A stretch of 10,161 nt of DNA from Erythrobacter sp. (GCA_030731635.1 JANQTR010000236.1:1-10161), one strand, 5' to 3'. Positions 1-6,901 are shown, numbered from the stretch's first letter. Notes: generated by a model not told the origin, from the letters alone. Numbers and translations are program-made.

Positions 1-938
1 AGCATCCGGTCGAGGCTGCGCTTGGCTTTCAGGCGCATCCCTTCCTCGATCTCGATCTGCGGGGTCAGGTCGCGCAGCGCGGTGTACATCTTCTCCATCG
101 TGTTGAGCGCCATGTAGGGGCAGATATTGCACGAACAGTTCCCGTCCGCGCCCGGCGCGCCGATGAAGGTCTTGCTCGGCAGCGCCTTTTCCATCTGGTG
201 GATGATGTGCGGTTCGGTGGCGACGATCAGGGTGTCGCCTTCGAAATCCTGCGCGAATTTCAGGATGCCGCTGGTCGATCCGACATAATCGGCGTGGTCG
301 ATGATGGTTGGCGGGCATTCGGGGTGCGCGGCAACCGGCGCGCCGGGGTGCTTTTCCTTCAGCTTGAGCAATTCGGTCTCGCTGAACGCCTCATGCACTA
401 TGCAGACGCCGGGCCACAGCAGCATTTCGCGGTCGAACTTGCGGCTCAGATATCCACCCAAGTGCCGGTCCGGCCCGAAGATGATCTTCTGTTCGGGCGG
501 GATCTGGGCGAGGATCGTCTCGGCGCTGGAGGAGGTGACGATCACGTCCGACAAGGCTTTCACCTCGGTCGAACAATTGATGTAGGTCAGCGCGATGTGA
601 TCAGGGTGGGCTTCGCGAAAAGCGCGGAATTTTTCCGGCGGGCAGCTATCTTCAAGGCTGCAGCCAGCGTCCATGTCGGGCAGGATCACGGTTTTCTGGG
701 GGCTGAGGATCTTTGCCGTATCGGCCATGAACTTCACCCCGCAAAACAGGATGACATCCGCATCCGTTTCCGCCGCCTTGCGTGACAATTCGAGGCTGTC
801 GCCTACGAAATCGGCAATGTCCTGAATATCCGGCGTCTGGTAATAATGGGCGAGGATCACCGCGTTGCGCTCTTTGCGAAGGCGGTTGATTTCTGCCAGC
901 AGATCGGTGCCGGTGGGGTTCTTGGTGACAATGCTCAT
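1..938 (-). CDS. nadA: Quinolinate synthase NadA, C-terminus cut off by the window edge
   Basis: NadA condenses iminoaspartate with dihydroxyacetone phosphate to give quinolinate in de novo NAD synthesis, in the cytoplasm, using a 4Fe-4S cluster. Read leftwards from the ATG at 938-936, the frame stays open to base 1 and gives about 313 residues. Family marks are visible: LAHYYQ near residues 29-34, GDSLELS near 46-52, DAGCSLEDSC near 90-99, WPGVCIVHE near 175-183 and NCSCNICPYMALN near 267-279. Cys93, Cys179 and Cys273 match the three cluster ligands known in the family. The sequence breaks off at a segment resembling the conserved end (KRSLDRML), so probably only some 10-20 residues are missing. 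No strong ribosome binding site is seen; a GGGACC lies upstream. The MBL-fold gene ends 51 bases upstream on the same strand, so the two may share a transcript. Other nad genes are not in view. The start is likely because residues 11 onward match the family N-terminus. Confidence 0.97.
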   Translation of the reverse strand, partial: MSIVTKNPTGTDLLAEINRLRKERNAVILAHYYQTPDIQDIADFVGDSLELSRKAAETDADVILFCGVKFMADTAKILSPQKTVILPDMDAGCSLEDSCPPEKFRAFREAHPDHIALTYINCSTEVKALSDVIVTSSSAETILAQIPPEQKIIFGPDRHLGGYLSRKFDREMLLWPGVCIVHEAFSETELLKLKEKHPGAPVAAHPECPPTIIDHADYVGSTSGILKFAQDFEGDTLIVATEPHIIHQMEKALPSKTFIGAPGADGNCSCNICPYMALNTMEKMYTALRDLTPQIEIEEGMRLKAKRSLDRM

Positions 939-989
939 GGACTGGTCCCGGTCGTGAATTGTTGCAGGTGATATAGTATGGCGGTGCGG

Positions 990-1880
990 TTATGCCACCC
1001 GCCAGATGTCGTCTTCACGCCGGACGGCCCCGCGCTTTTCCAGATCGATCAGATGCGCGGTGACGCTCATTTCCGCTGCTCCGATCAGGCGCGGGTCGAG
1101 GCCCTTATACATATCCGGGATAAAGCCGCTGACCGGGCGCGCAGCTTCGCCCAGCAGGCGCAGGATTTGCGCCTCGCGCTGGCGGCGGTGGCCGATCATG
1201 CCGCGCACAAGCTGGCGCGGCTTTTCAATCGCGGCGCCGTGGGCGGAGTGGTAACGCACATCCTCGCGCGCCATCAGCTTGTCGAGGCTGGCCATGTAAT
1301 CGCCCATGTCGCCATCGGGCGGGATCACAACGCTGGTCGACCAGCCCATCACATGATCGCCGGTGAACAGCGCGCCGCTTTCCTCCAGCGCAAAGCACAG
1401 GTGGTTCGAGGTATGGCCCGGCGTGGCGACGGCGGTGAGCGTCCATCCGGTGCCGCGCATGCCTTCGCCATCGGCCAGCACGCGGTCGGGCGCGTAGGTC
1501 GGATCGAACGCCTCATCTGAACGCGGACCAGCGACTTGCAGAACCAGCGGCGCGCAGCCAACAATGGGCGCGCCCGTACGTTCGGCCAAGGGCGCGGCGG
1601 CGGGCGAGTGATCCCGGTGGGTGTGGGTGCACATGATCGCGACGATCTTGCGCCCCGCAACCGCAGCGATGATCGCATCAATATGTGCGTCATCGTTCGG
1701 GCCGGGGTCAATCACCGCACAATCCGGCCCATCGGCCTCGCCCACGACATAGGTCTGGGTGCCGGTGAAGGTGTAGGGCGAGGGATTGGGCGCCAGTACG
1801 CGGCGTACCAGCGGTTCAACCGCTTCGGCAAGCCCGGTGGGCCAGGGTTCGGGGGGAATGGTTACCATGGTGGGCGTCAT
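990..1880 (-). CDS. MBL-fold metallo-hydrolase, LACTB2-like
   Basis: This 296-residue protein has the metallo-beta-lactamase fold followed by a winged-helix tail, as in the LACTB2 group (beta-lactamase-like protein 2). Visible metal-site motifs are THTHRDH at residues 85-91 (H86, H88, D90, H91), PGHT with H156, TGDH with D175, and HSAHG with H214. The last roughly 55 residues (about 242-296) look like the small helical BLACT_WH domain. Animal LACTB2 is an endoribonuclease; bacterial members are mostly uncharacterised hydrolases, so the substrate here is unknown. The longest start is ATG at 1880; a second in-frame ATG lies at 1868. Neither has a clear Shine-Dalgarno sequence. The gene sits 69 bases after the rcdA-like gene and 51 bases before nadA on the same strand, which allows co-transcription but does not show a shared function. 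No signal peptide is seen, so it is probably cytoplasmic. Confidence 0.9.
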   Translation of the reverse strand: MTPTMVTIPPEPWPTGLAEAVEPLVRRVLAPNPSPYTFTGTQTYVVGEADGPDCAVIDPGPNDDAHIDAIIAAVAGRKIVAIMCTHTHRDHSPAAAPLAERTGAPIVGCAPLVLQVAGPRSDEAFDPTYAPDRVLADGEGMRGTGWTLTAVATPGHTSNHLCFALEESGALFTGDHVMGWSTSVVIPPDGDMGDYMASLDKLMAREDVRYHSAHGAAIEKPRQLVRGMIGHRRQREAQILRLLGEAARPVSGFIPDMYKGLDPRLIGAAEMSVTAHLIDLEKRGAVRREDDIWRVA

Positions 1881-1949
1881 GCCGCTGCGCGCCGGTTAAG
1901 TCGAGAGGCAGCATCAGGAGGCGGCAGGCGCGCTGTGCCTGTGACTGGT

Positions 1950-2420
1950 TCAGCCGATGTCGCGCATGCGCCCGAATTCGCGCCCGATCCGTTCCTGAAA
2001 CGCGCGCGCAGGCGATGTCATTTCGAAACGCTGGCGCCACGCCTCATCCAACCGGGCAATGCGTTGATGTAGCCTTTCGGTATCGGCGATCAGTTCGCAG
2101 GTTTCGGGTTCGAGCAGCGCGAGCTGTTTTTCGTCCGAGCCGCGATCGGGCGGCAGCCCGCCGTGAAGCCGCACCTGATTTTCGCTCAATTCGCCTGAAA
2201 ACAGCGCCCTCTGGTTCAGCAGCCAGGCCAACACGTGCATCATCCGGGTCGTTGTCTTCAGCCCCTCGGTCGACAGCGCGAGGCGGGCAAAGGCATCTTC
2301 GTCTGATTGCGGCGCACGGGTGCCCGCCGAAAACACCGCGCGCACATCATCCGCCAGCACGAGCGCCTCGGTATACAGCGCCTCGACAATCGGGCGGGAC
2401 AGGTTTGTTGTGCGGGACAT
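1950..2420 (-). CDS. rcdA: DUF1465 family protein, RcdA-like (regulator of CtrA degradation)
   Basis: This 156-residue protein belongs to the DUF1465 family, whose studied member is Caulobacter RcdA. That protein works with CpdR and PopA as an adaptor that brings CtrA and other substrates to the ClpXP protease at a set time in the cell cycle. The diagnostic core is at residues 48-80 (LALSTEGLKTTTRMM, then AWLLNQRALFSGELS), which matches the pattern LAYATESMRLTTRLMQ...SWLLxxRA..GEM recalled from RcdA. The protein looks helical, with no signal peptide and no membrane segment. The C-terminal part (about 100-156) is charged and ends GRMRDIG. The start is the ATG at 2420; no strong ribosome binding site was found. 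The gene lies 171 bases downstream of a YdcH gene on the same strand and 69 bases upstream of the MBL gene. The family call is firm. The specific role in CtrA turnover is inferred from Caulobacter, and the gene symbol is given on that basis. Confidence 0.85.
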   Translation of the reverse strand: MSRTTNLSRPIVEALYTEALVLADDVRAVFSAGTRAPQSDEDAFARLALSTEGLKTTTRMMHVLAWLLNQRALFSGELSENQVRLHGGLPPDRGSDEKQLALLEPETCELIADTERLHQRIARLDEAWRQRFEMTSPARAFQERIGREFGRMRDIG

Positions 2421-2591
2421 GTTGCAGCGCAGATTACGCCGCCCATGCTGCTTGCGCCACCGCGGTATGGTTACTTTCCATCAAATTTTTGCTTACGTCC
2501 CGCCCCGGAACAGCTTGCGGGCTTTGATAACCATGCAGGGCTGGCCAGGTCGGTCAGGCGTCTGCCAGTTGGCACAAGCGAAAGCTTCAAA

Positions 2592-2801
2592 TCAGGCGAT
2601 AATATCGGGCAGCAGCGTATCTTCGATAATCGCGATCTGATCTCGCAGGCGCAGTTTGCGCTTTTTCAGCCGGGCGATTTGCAGCTGGTCGGCCGACGCG
2701 CTTCCCCGCGCGGCTTCGGTCAGAGCGGCAATCGCGGCATCAAGGTCGCGGTGCTCGGTCTTGAGCAACTCAAGCGCTTTCCTGAGCTCTTGCTCGGTCA
2801 T
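2592..2801 (-). CDS. YdcH family (DUF465) small protein, first copy
   Basis: A 69-residue, highly charged, probably all-helical protein. The YdcH/DUF465 pattern is visible: LKTEHRDLDAAIAAL at residues 13-27, a short hinge rich in Ala and Ser, then LKKRKLRLRDQIAIIE near 44-59. The family forms small coiled-coil hairpins; its molecular function is not known. I chose the ATG at 2801 over a longer open frame starting at 2954. The family match begins here, a Shine-Dalgarno-like GGAAGGA lies about 12 bases upstream, and the extra 51 residues have no family resemblance. It is transcribed away from a second YdcH gene at 3137-3304, with which it shares the hinge-plus-basic-helix layout, so the two look like divergent paralogues. 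The downstream neighbour on the same strand is the rcdA-like gene. Confidence 0.88.
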   Translation of the reverse strand: MTEQELRKALELLKTEHRDLDAAIAALTEAARGSASADQLQIARLKKRKLRLRDQIAIIEDTLLPDIIA

Positions 2802-2934
2802 CTTGGCACTTGTTCCTTCCCGCGTCGCGCACACTGCGCCGACCATTGGCGGTGGTTGACCCGCGCAATGCCTGGGCCCGCTACGCGTTCCTGGGCGATT
2901 CGGTAAGATGGCCCGTGCATTTTTAAAGGTTAGT

Positions 2935-2961
2935 TTTTGGGGCAAGCGCTTCAAACCAAAA
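2935..2961. promoter_or_regulatory. Operator-like nested dyad
   Basis: Outer arms TTTTGG (2935-2940) and CCAAAA (2956-2961) enclose the perfect 8-base palindrome AAGCGCTT (2944-2951); the two symmetry centres differ by half a base. The layout suits a dimeric DNA-binding protein better than a terminator, since no tight GC-rich stem exists. No known operator consensus was recognised. Confidence 0.3.
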
Positions 2962-3050
2962 TGCCAGACTTGCAGTTAACGGCTCATCGCAGATCAACAC
3001 GGATGCATCGATTTACGTTTCATCAGGGCTTTGCAACGCAGTCTGCATAT

Positions 3051-3117
3051 GGTTTCACTGAAACCTGCGGCTCGGCCGCTGTGTATGCCGAGTCGCCTTT
3101 CCGGGGGCATCCCCCCG
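3051..3117 (+). promoter_or_regulatory. Three consecutive hairpins in the leader of the second YdcH gene
   Basis: Reading plus strand: GGTTTC/GAAACC with a 3-base loop (3051-3065); CTCGGC/GCCGAG with a 10-base loop (3071-3092); CGGGGG/CCCCCG with a 4-base loop CATC (3102-3117). The last ends 5 bases before the Shine-Dalgarno AAGGAG (3123-3128). No run of T follows the last stem, so it is not a standard intrinsic terminator. The stems are seen directly; a regulatory role, or being a small RNA, is inference. Confidence 0.4.
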
Positions 3118-3136
3118 CAGATAAGGAGAATGAACT

Positions 3137-3304
3137 ATGGCATCGACCGCAGTGTCTTCCCACCTCAACGCCTTGCAGAGCAAGCACGCTGGCCTCGAAG
3201 CCCGCCTGCGCGCTGAAATGGCCCGGCCTGCGCCAGACACCGCCACGATCCAATCCATCAAGAAACAGAAACTGCGATTGAAGGAAGAACTTGCCACGCA
3301 CTAA
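3137..3304 (+). CDS. YdcH family (DUF465) small protein, second copy, 55 aa
   Basis: A short gene that size cut-offs can miss. The ATG at 3137 has a very good Shine-Dalgarno AAGGAG (3123-3128) with 8 bases spacing, and the frame ends at TAA 3302-3304. The protein is helical and charged: HLNALQSKHAGLEARLR at residues 9-25, a Pro/Ala hinge (MARPAPDTA), then IQSIKKQKLRLKEELATH at 38-55. The basic helix KKQKLRLKEEL matches the KKRKLRLRDQI of the divergent copy at 2592-2801, and both fit the YdcH/DUF465 family of unknown function. It lies 83 bases before ptsP on the same strand. In this lineage a link between YdcH proteins and ptsP may be conserved, but that is from memory and untested. The strong ribosome binding site and structured leader suggest good, possibly regulated, translation. 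Confidence 0.85.
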   Translation: MASTAVSSHLNALQSKHAGLEARLRAEMARPAPDTATIQSIKKQKLRLKEELATH

Positions 3305-3308
3305 GCGT

Positions 3309-3365
3309 CGCAAACACGCGCTGCGGCGGCGGTCGGCATTTTTCCGTTTTTGCATTTGCGCAGCG
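3309..3365 (+). promoter_or_regulatory. Spacer with mutually exclusive inverted repeats before ptsP
   Basis: The 83-base gap 3305-3387 holds two possible pairings that share bases 3359-3360: CGCAAA (3309-3314) with TTTGCG (3355-3360), and CGCTGCG (3319-3325) with CGCAGCG (3359-3365). Two five-T runs (3339-3343, 3347-3351) lie between the arms. It could act as a weak terminator or attenuator between the YdcH gene and ptsP, but the loops are long and no strong stem precedes the T runs. Confidence 0.25.
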
Positions 3366-3387
3366 GAGTGCCTAAGCCATTATTTCC

Positions 3388-5658
3388 ATGACCGCCGCCG
3401 CCGCCGCCCGACAGATCCTCACCCGCCTGACCGAAGTCATGGCCTCGCGTCTTCACGCGCAGGGCAAGCTTGATCAGGTCGTCGAAATCATCGGCGAATG
3501 CTTGTCGAGCGAGGTGTGCTCTATCTACCTGCTGCGCGAAGGTATGCTCGAACTGTTCGCGACGCGGGGCCTTAATCAAAGTGCGGTGCACGTTACCCGG
3601 ATGGCGATTGGCGAAGGGCTGACCGGCGCAATCGCGCAGAAAATCGAAACGCTTAACCTGGCCGAGGCGAAGGCGCATCCTGACTTCCAATACCGCCCTG
3701 AAACGGGTGAGGAAAAGTTCCATTCCTTTGCCGGGGTGCCGATCGTCTACCGCGAACGCGCCGTCGGCGTATTGTGCGTCCAGCATGTCGATCCGCGCCG
3801 CTACGAAGAAATCGAGATTGAAGCGTTGCAGACCACAGCGATGGTGCTGTCGGAACTGATCGCGAATGCTGAACTGGTCGATGAAGAAGAAGCGCGGGTC
3901 CTGACGCAGGAGCAGACCGGGCCGCAGACGCTGGCCGGGCTGACACTGGTCAAGGGGCTCGGCGCAGGCCACGCGGTCTATCACCAGCCGCGCGTTGAAA
4001 TCACGCAGGTCATGGCCGATGATACCGAGGCGGAGCGGCAGCGGGTTTACCGCGCGTTTGACCGGATGCGCGAACAAATCGACACGCTGGCCAGCCAGGC
4101 TGAATTCGGCGTCGGCGGCGAGCACGAAGAGGTGCTCGAAACCTACAAGATGTTCGCTTACGACGAAGGTTGGTCGCGCCGGATCAACGAGGCGATCGAT
4201 AGCGGCCTGACCGCCGAAGCCGCGATTGAACGCGTGCAGCAGCACACCCGGATGCGCATGCGCGAGATTGATGATCCGTTGCTGGCGGATCGGATGCATG
4301 ATTTGGAAGATCTCGCCAACCGCCTGCTGCGCACGGTATCGGGGCAGGTCGGCACTGCGGCATCGCAGGGCCTGCGCCGTGACACCATTCTGATCGCGCG
4401 CAATCTTGGTCCGGCGGAATTGCTCGAATACGACAAGCGGCGGCTGAAAGGCGTGATCCTTGAGGAGGGTTCGCTTACAGCGCATGTGGTGATCGTGGCC
4501 CGCGCGATGAACGTGCCGGTTATTGGCCGCGCCAAAGGCGTGCGCACGACCATCCGCGAAGGCGATGAAATCCTGCTCGACGCTACCGTAGGTACCGCCA
4601 TCGTGCGCCCGTTGCCGCAGATCGCCGATGCGTTTCAGGCGCGCTTTGCCAAATCGCGTGAAAAGCAGGCGGCCTATGCGTCCTTGCGCGATGTCGAACC
4701 GTTCACTCGCTGCGGCACCCGGATCCAAGTGATGATGAACGCCGGGCTGCGCGATGATATGAGCGCGCTTGCGATGACCGGCGCAGACGGGGTTGGCCTG
4801 TTCCGCACTGAATTCCAGTTTCTGGTGTCCGCCACGCTGCCGCAGCGCGAACGCCAGACACGGCTTTATCGCGATGTGTTGGAGGCGGCGGGCGACAAGC
4901 CGGTCATCTTCCGGACAGTGGATATTGGCGGCGACAAGTCAGTCCCCTATCTTTCGTCCGAGATCGCAGCGCAGGATGAAAACCCGGCGATGGGCTGGCG
5001 CGCGCTGCGCCTCGCGCTGGAACGCGAAGGCCTGATGAAAGTGCAAGCGCGCTCGCTGCTTGAGGCATCGGCGGGACGCACGCTTTATGTGATGTTCCCG
5101 ATGGTCAGCGAACCGTGGGAGTTTGACGCGGCTAAAACGGTGTTCGACGAACAGCTCGCTTACCTGCGCGCCCAGAAAAAACCGCTGCCTGAACGGATCC
5201 AATTTGGCGCAATGCTCGAAGTGCCAGCGCTCGCCGAAGTGCTCGACATTCTGCTGCCGCGCCTGTCTTTCCTGTCGATTGGCACCAATGATCTGACCCA
5301 ATTCCTGTTCGCCGCCGACCGCGCCAATCCCAAGTTGGCGGAGCGTTATGACTGGCTCAGCACGTCGATCATCCGCTTCCTACGCCGCGTGATGCAATCG
5401 AGCATTGGCAGCGGGGTCGATATCGGGGTGTGCGGCGAGATGGGCGGGCGGCGGCTTGAGGCGCTTGCGTTGATGGCAATCGGATATCGCCGCTTGTCGA
5501 TCACGCCGGCTGCGGTCGGCCCGATCAAGGAATTGGTGCGTAAAGTTGATCTGGCCGAATTGTCGGCGGCTATGACAGGCTGGTTGGCTGACCCCACCTG
5601 TAATCTTCGCAGAGAACTGTCAGCCTGGGCCGAGGCACGCGATATTGAAGTTGATTGA
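3388..5658 (+). CDS. ptsP: PtsP, enzyme I of the nitrogen PTS (GAF domain plus PEP-protein phosphotransferase)
   Basis: PtsP takes phosphate from phosphoenolpyruvate and passes it to NPr and then EIIA-Ntr, a cytoplasmic regulatory chain linked to nitrogen and potassium status. The 756 residues show the full order: GAF sensor domain (about 20-160, with EVCSIYLL at 42-49 and FHSFAGVPIV at 111-120), PEP-utilising N-terminal helical domain (about 185-325), the swivelling phospho-His domain with GSLTAHVVIVA (His366 is the expected phosphorylated residue), and the TIM-barrel PEP site with RTEF (473-476), RTVDIGGDK (509-517), SIGTNDLTQF (630-639) and VCGEMGG with catalytic Cys682. No truncation or missing key residue is seen. 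The ATG at 3388 has no clear Shine-Dalgarno; the next in-frame ATG (residue 18) would remove part of the conserved N-terminal helix, so I keep the first. GAF domains in this family are reported to sense glutamine in some proteobacteria. The partner genes ptsN and ptsO/NPr are not in the window. Confidence 0.97.
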   Translation: MTAAAAARQILTRLTEVMASRLHAQGKLDQVVEIIGECLSSEVCSIYLLREGMLELFATRGLNQSAVHVTRMAIGEGLTGAIAQKIETLNLAEAKAHPDFQYRPETGEEKFHSFAGVPIVYRERAVGVLCVQHVDPRRYEEIEIEALQTTAMVLSELIANAELVDEEEARVLTQEQTGPQTLAGLTLVKGLGAGHAVYHQPRVEITQVMADDTEAERQRVYRAFDRMREQIDTLASQAEFGVGGEHEEVLETYKMFAYDEGWSRRINEAIDSGLTAEAAIERVQQHTRMRMREIDDPLLADRMHDLEDLANRLLRTVSGQVGTAASQGLRRDTILIARNLGPAELLEYDKRRLKGVILEEGSLTAHVVIVARAMNVPVIGRAKGVRTTIREGDEILLDATVGTAIVRPLPQIADAFQARFAKSREKQAAYASLRDVEPFTRCGTRIQVMMNAGLRDDMSALAMTGADGVGLFRTEFQFLVSATLPQRERQTRLYRDVLEAAGDKPVIFRTVDIGGDKSVPYLSSEIAAQDENPAMGWRALRLALEREGLMKVQARSLLEASAGRTLYVMFPMVSEPWEFDAAKTVFDEQLAYLRAQKKPLPERIQFGAMLEVPALAEVLDILLPRLSFLSIGTNDLTQFLFAADRANPKLAERYDWLSTSIIRFLRRVMQSSIGSGVDIGVCGEMGGRRLEALALMAIGYRRLSITPAAVGPIKELVRKVDLAELSAAMTGWLADPTCNLRRELSAWAEARDIEVD

Positions 5659-5746
5659 GCGGGCTGCCAATGCCCACAATGCGGCTGAGCGAGGCTCGCG
5701 CGCGTCGCTCTGCAATCACGGTGCTTGACAGGACGCTCTGCAACTT

Positions 5747-5772
5747 GTGAGTCCCGTTCAAGGACAACTCAC
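5747..5772 (+). promoter_or_regulatory. Inverted repeat in the spacer before the RodZ-like gene
   Basis: In the 163-base gap after ptsP, GTGAGT (5747-5752) and ACTCAC (5767-5772) form a 6-base inverted repeat with a 14-base centre. A perfect -35-like TTGACA is at 5725-5730 but has no good -10 at the usual spacing (TGAGTC at 17 bases). A possible -10, TTATAC, is at 5785-5790 with only a poor -35 (AGGACA at 5761-5766). A promoter for the rodZ-cpoB-tilS group is plausible here but not resolved. Confidence 0.3.
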
Positions 5773-5821
5773 GCATCCCAACAATTATACAAAGCCTCGT
5801 TAGAAGGCGCGGAACCGGGTC

Positions 5822-6850
5822 ATGGACAGCGAACACACCGAGGGCGCAGAAGTCGCGCAAGATACGCCTGCCGGCACCGCTGGTGCGCAATTGCGCGCTG
5901 CGCGGGAGGAACTGCGGCTTGATCTGGAGCATATCGCGGCAGAAACGCGAATTCCGCTGCGTCATCTCGAAGCTGTCGAAGCTGGCAATTTCGAAGCCCT
6001 GCCGTCGCGGGCCTATGCAATCGGATTTGCGCGGACTTTTGCGACGGCGGTTGGGCTCGATCCCGCAGCGATCACCGATGTTGTGCGCGGCGAACTCGCC
6101 GATGGATCGATGCGGCGCACTGTGCCTTCATCTGGGATGGAGCCGGGCGATCCGGCGCGGCTGCCCTCGGCAGGGCTGGCCTGGGCCGGGGCAATCGCAG
6201 CGCTGGTCCTCGCGATTGGCGCGTTTGCGTTCTACAGTTCCTATTTCGGGGCTGGGCGCGAGCCGGGGCCGTTGCTGACCTCGGCGCCTGCGGCACCGTC
6301 CAAACTTGCGGTTCAACCGGATGGGGCGACCACTCCTGCAACGACCGGCGGTGAGGTTGTACTGACCGCTCTGGAAGACGGCATCTGGCTGCGGCTGTAT
6401 GAACAAGGCGGTGAACGCCTGATCGAGCGGACATTGACCTTGGGCGAAACCGTGCTGGTTCCAGCCGATGCGGCTGATCCGCGTGTCAACACCGGACGGC
6501 CCGATGCTTTGGCGATAACGGTAGGCGGAAAGTCGGTGGCCAAATTGGCCGACCGACCCACGACCTTGTCGGGCGCGCCGGTATCGGCGGCGGCGCTGCT
6601 GGCGCGGAATGTGCCCAGCTCTGTGTCGAGCGCTGATGAGGTCGCAATTGCGCAGACCCGAACGGCGGCTGGCCCATCCGGTTCTAGCGAGGCAACGGCG
6701 CGGCAGTCTGCGGTTCGGCGTCCAATTTTGCAGCCTTCGGTTCAGGCGGCGACCAATAGCGCAACGCCGGTCACTGTCACCGAAGCGGTGACGCAAGCTA
6801 CGTCCGCCGTGGCGGCTGGTGCGCCCGATCCCGAGCCTGCAGGCAACTGA
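5822..6850 (+). CDS. RodZ-like HTH membrane protein (HTH_25 plus DUF4115)
   Basis: A 342-residue bitopic inner-membrane protein with the layout of RodZ, the factor that links the MreB cytoskeleton to the wall-elongation machinery. Order: cytoplasmic helix-turn-helix domain at about 22-90 (AQLRAAREELRLDLEHIAAE, then the conserved YAIGFARTFATAVGLD at 65-80), a basic and proline-rich linker, one transmembrane helix at about 119-142 (GLAWAGAIAALVLAIGAF), and a periplasmic part with a beta-rich DUF4115 domain at about 178-262 (VVLTALEDGIWLRLYEQ, GETVLVPA, LAITVGGKSVAKLADRP). The last 80 residues are low-complexity Ala/Thr/Ser/Val. The start ATG at 5822 is preceded at about 14 bases by GAAGG. In RodZ the HTH contacts MreB rather than DNA, but a DNA role cannot be excluded. 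No mreB or ispG is nearby, so I withhold the symbol. It precedes cpoB on the same strand by 153 bases. Confidence 0.85.
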   Translation: MDSEHTEGAEVAQDTPAGTAGAQLRAAREELRLDLEHIAAETRIPLRHLEAVEAGNFEALPSRAYAIGFARTFATAVGLDPAAITDVVRGELADGSMRRTVPSSGMEPGDPARLPSAGLAWAGAIAALVLAIGAFAFYSSYFGAGREPGPLLTSAPAAPSKLAVQPDGATTPATTGGEVVLTALEDGIWLRLYEQGGERLIERTLTLGETVLVPADAADPRVNTGRPDALAITVGGKSVAKLADRPTTLSGAPVSAAALLARNVPSSVSSADEVAIAQTRTAAGPSGSSEATARQSAVRRPILQPSVQAATNSATPVTVTEAVTQATSAVAAGAPDPEPAGN

Positions 6851-6901
6851 TCCGCGCCGCGAACTGCCCCACCTTGGCGATTTCCGGTTGATTAGGGGCT
6901 G

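Larger units (their letters stand above)
2802..3136. promoter_or_regulatory. Divergent intergenic region between the two YdcH genes
   Basis: This 335-base stretch must hold the 5' ends of both YdcH transcripts. No convincing -35/-10 pair was identified on either strand. Seen in it: a nearly concentric dyad at 2935-2961 (TTTTGG and CCAAAA arms around the palindrome AAGCGCTT); a T-rich patch around 2919-2938; GANTC sites (CcrM-type methylation sequence) at 2897-2901 and 3090-3094; and three consecutive hairpins at 3051-3117 just before the Shine-Dalgarno sequence of the second YdcH gene. Open frames through this region lack family resemblance and are not called. Confidence 0.5.

Noticed and set aside
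198..785. 195-codon plus-strand open frame opposite nadA
   Set aside because: The minus strand encodes nadA with all three cluster cysteines; the plus frame shows no family.
2571..2590. Sigma-54-like TGGCAC before the YdcH/ptsP area
   Set aside because: The required -12 TTGC is missing at the right spacing (AAAGC instead), and similar TGGCAC hits at 2804 and 8577 also lack it.
2867..2891. EcfG-type (general stress) promoter on the minus strand: GGAAC with 16 bases to CATT
   Set aside because: The -10 should be close to CGTT; CATT at the right spacing is a weak match in GC-rich DNA.
2802..2954. N-terminal extension of the first YdcH gene (start at 2954)
   Set aside because: The extra 51 residues resemble no YdcH protein, and the good ribosome binding site lies before 2801.
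2937..3281. 114-codon plus-strand open frame overlapping the second YdcH gene in another frame
   Set aside because: No ribosome binding site and no family resemblance; the 55-aa frame has both.
3301..4728. 475-codon open frame on the minus strand opposite ptsP
   Set aside because: Long antisense frames are common opposite GC-rich genes. The plus strand encodes a complete, motif-rich PtsP over the same bases, and the antisense product shows no recognisable motif.
5671..5751. 26-codon open frame after ptsP
   Set aside because: No Shine-Dalgarno sequence, no recognisable pattern; expected by chance.
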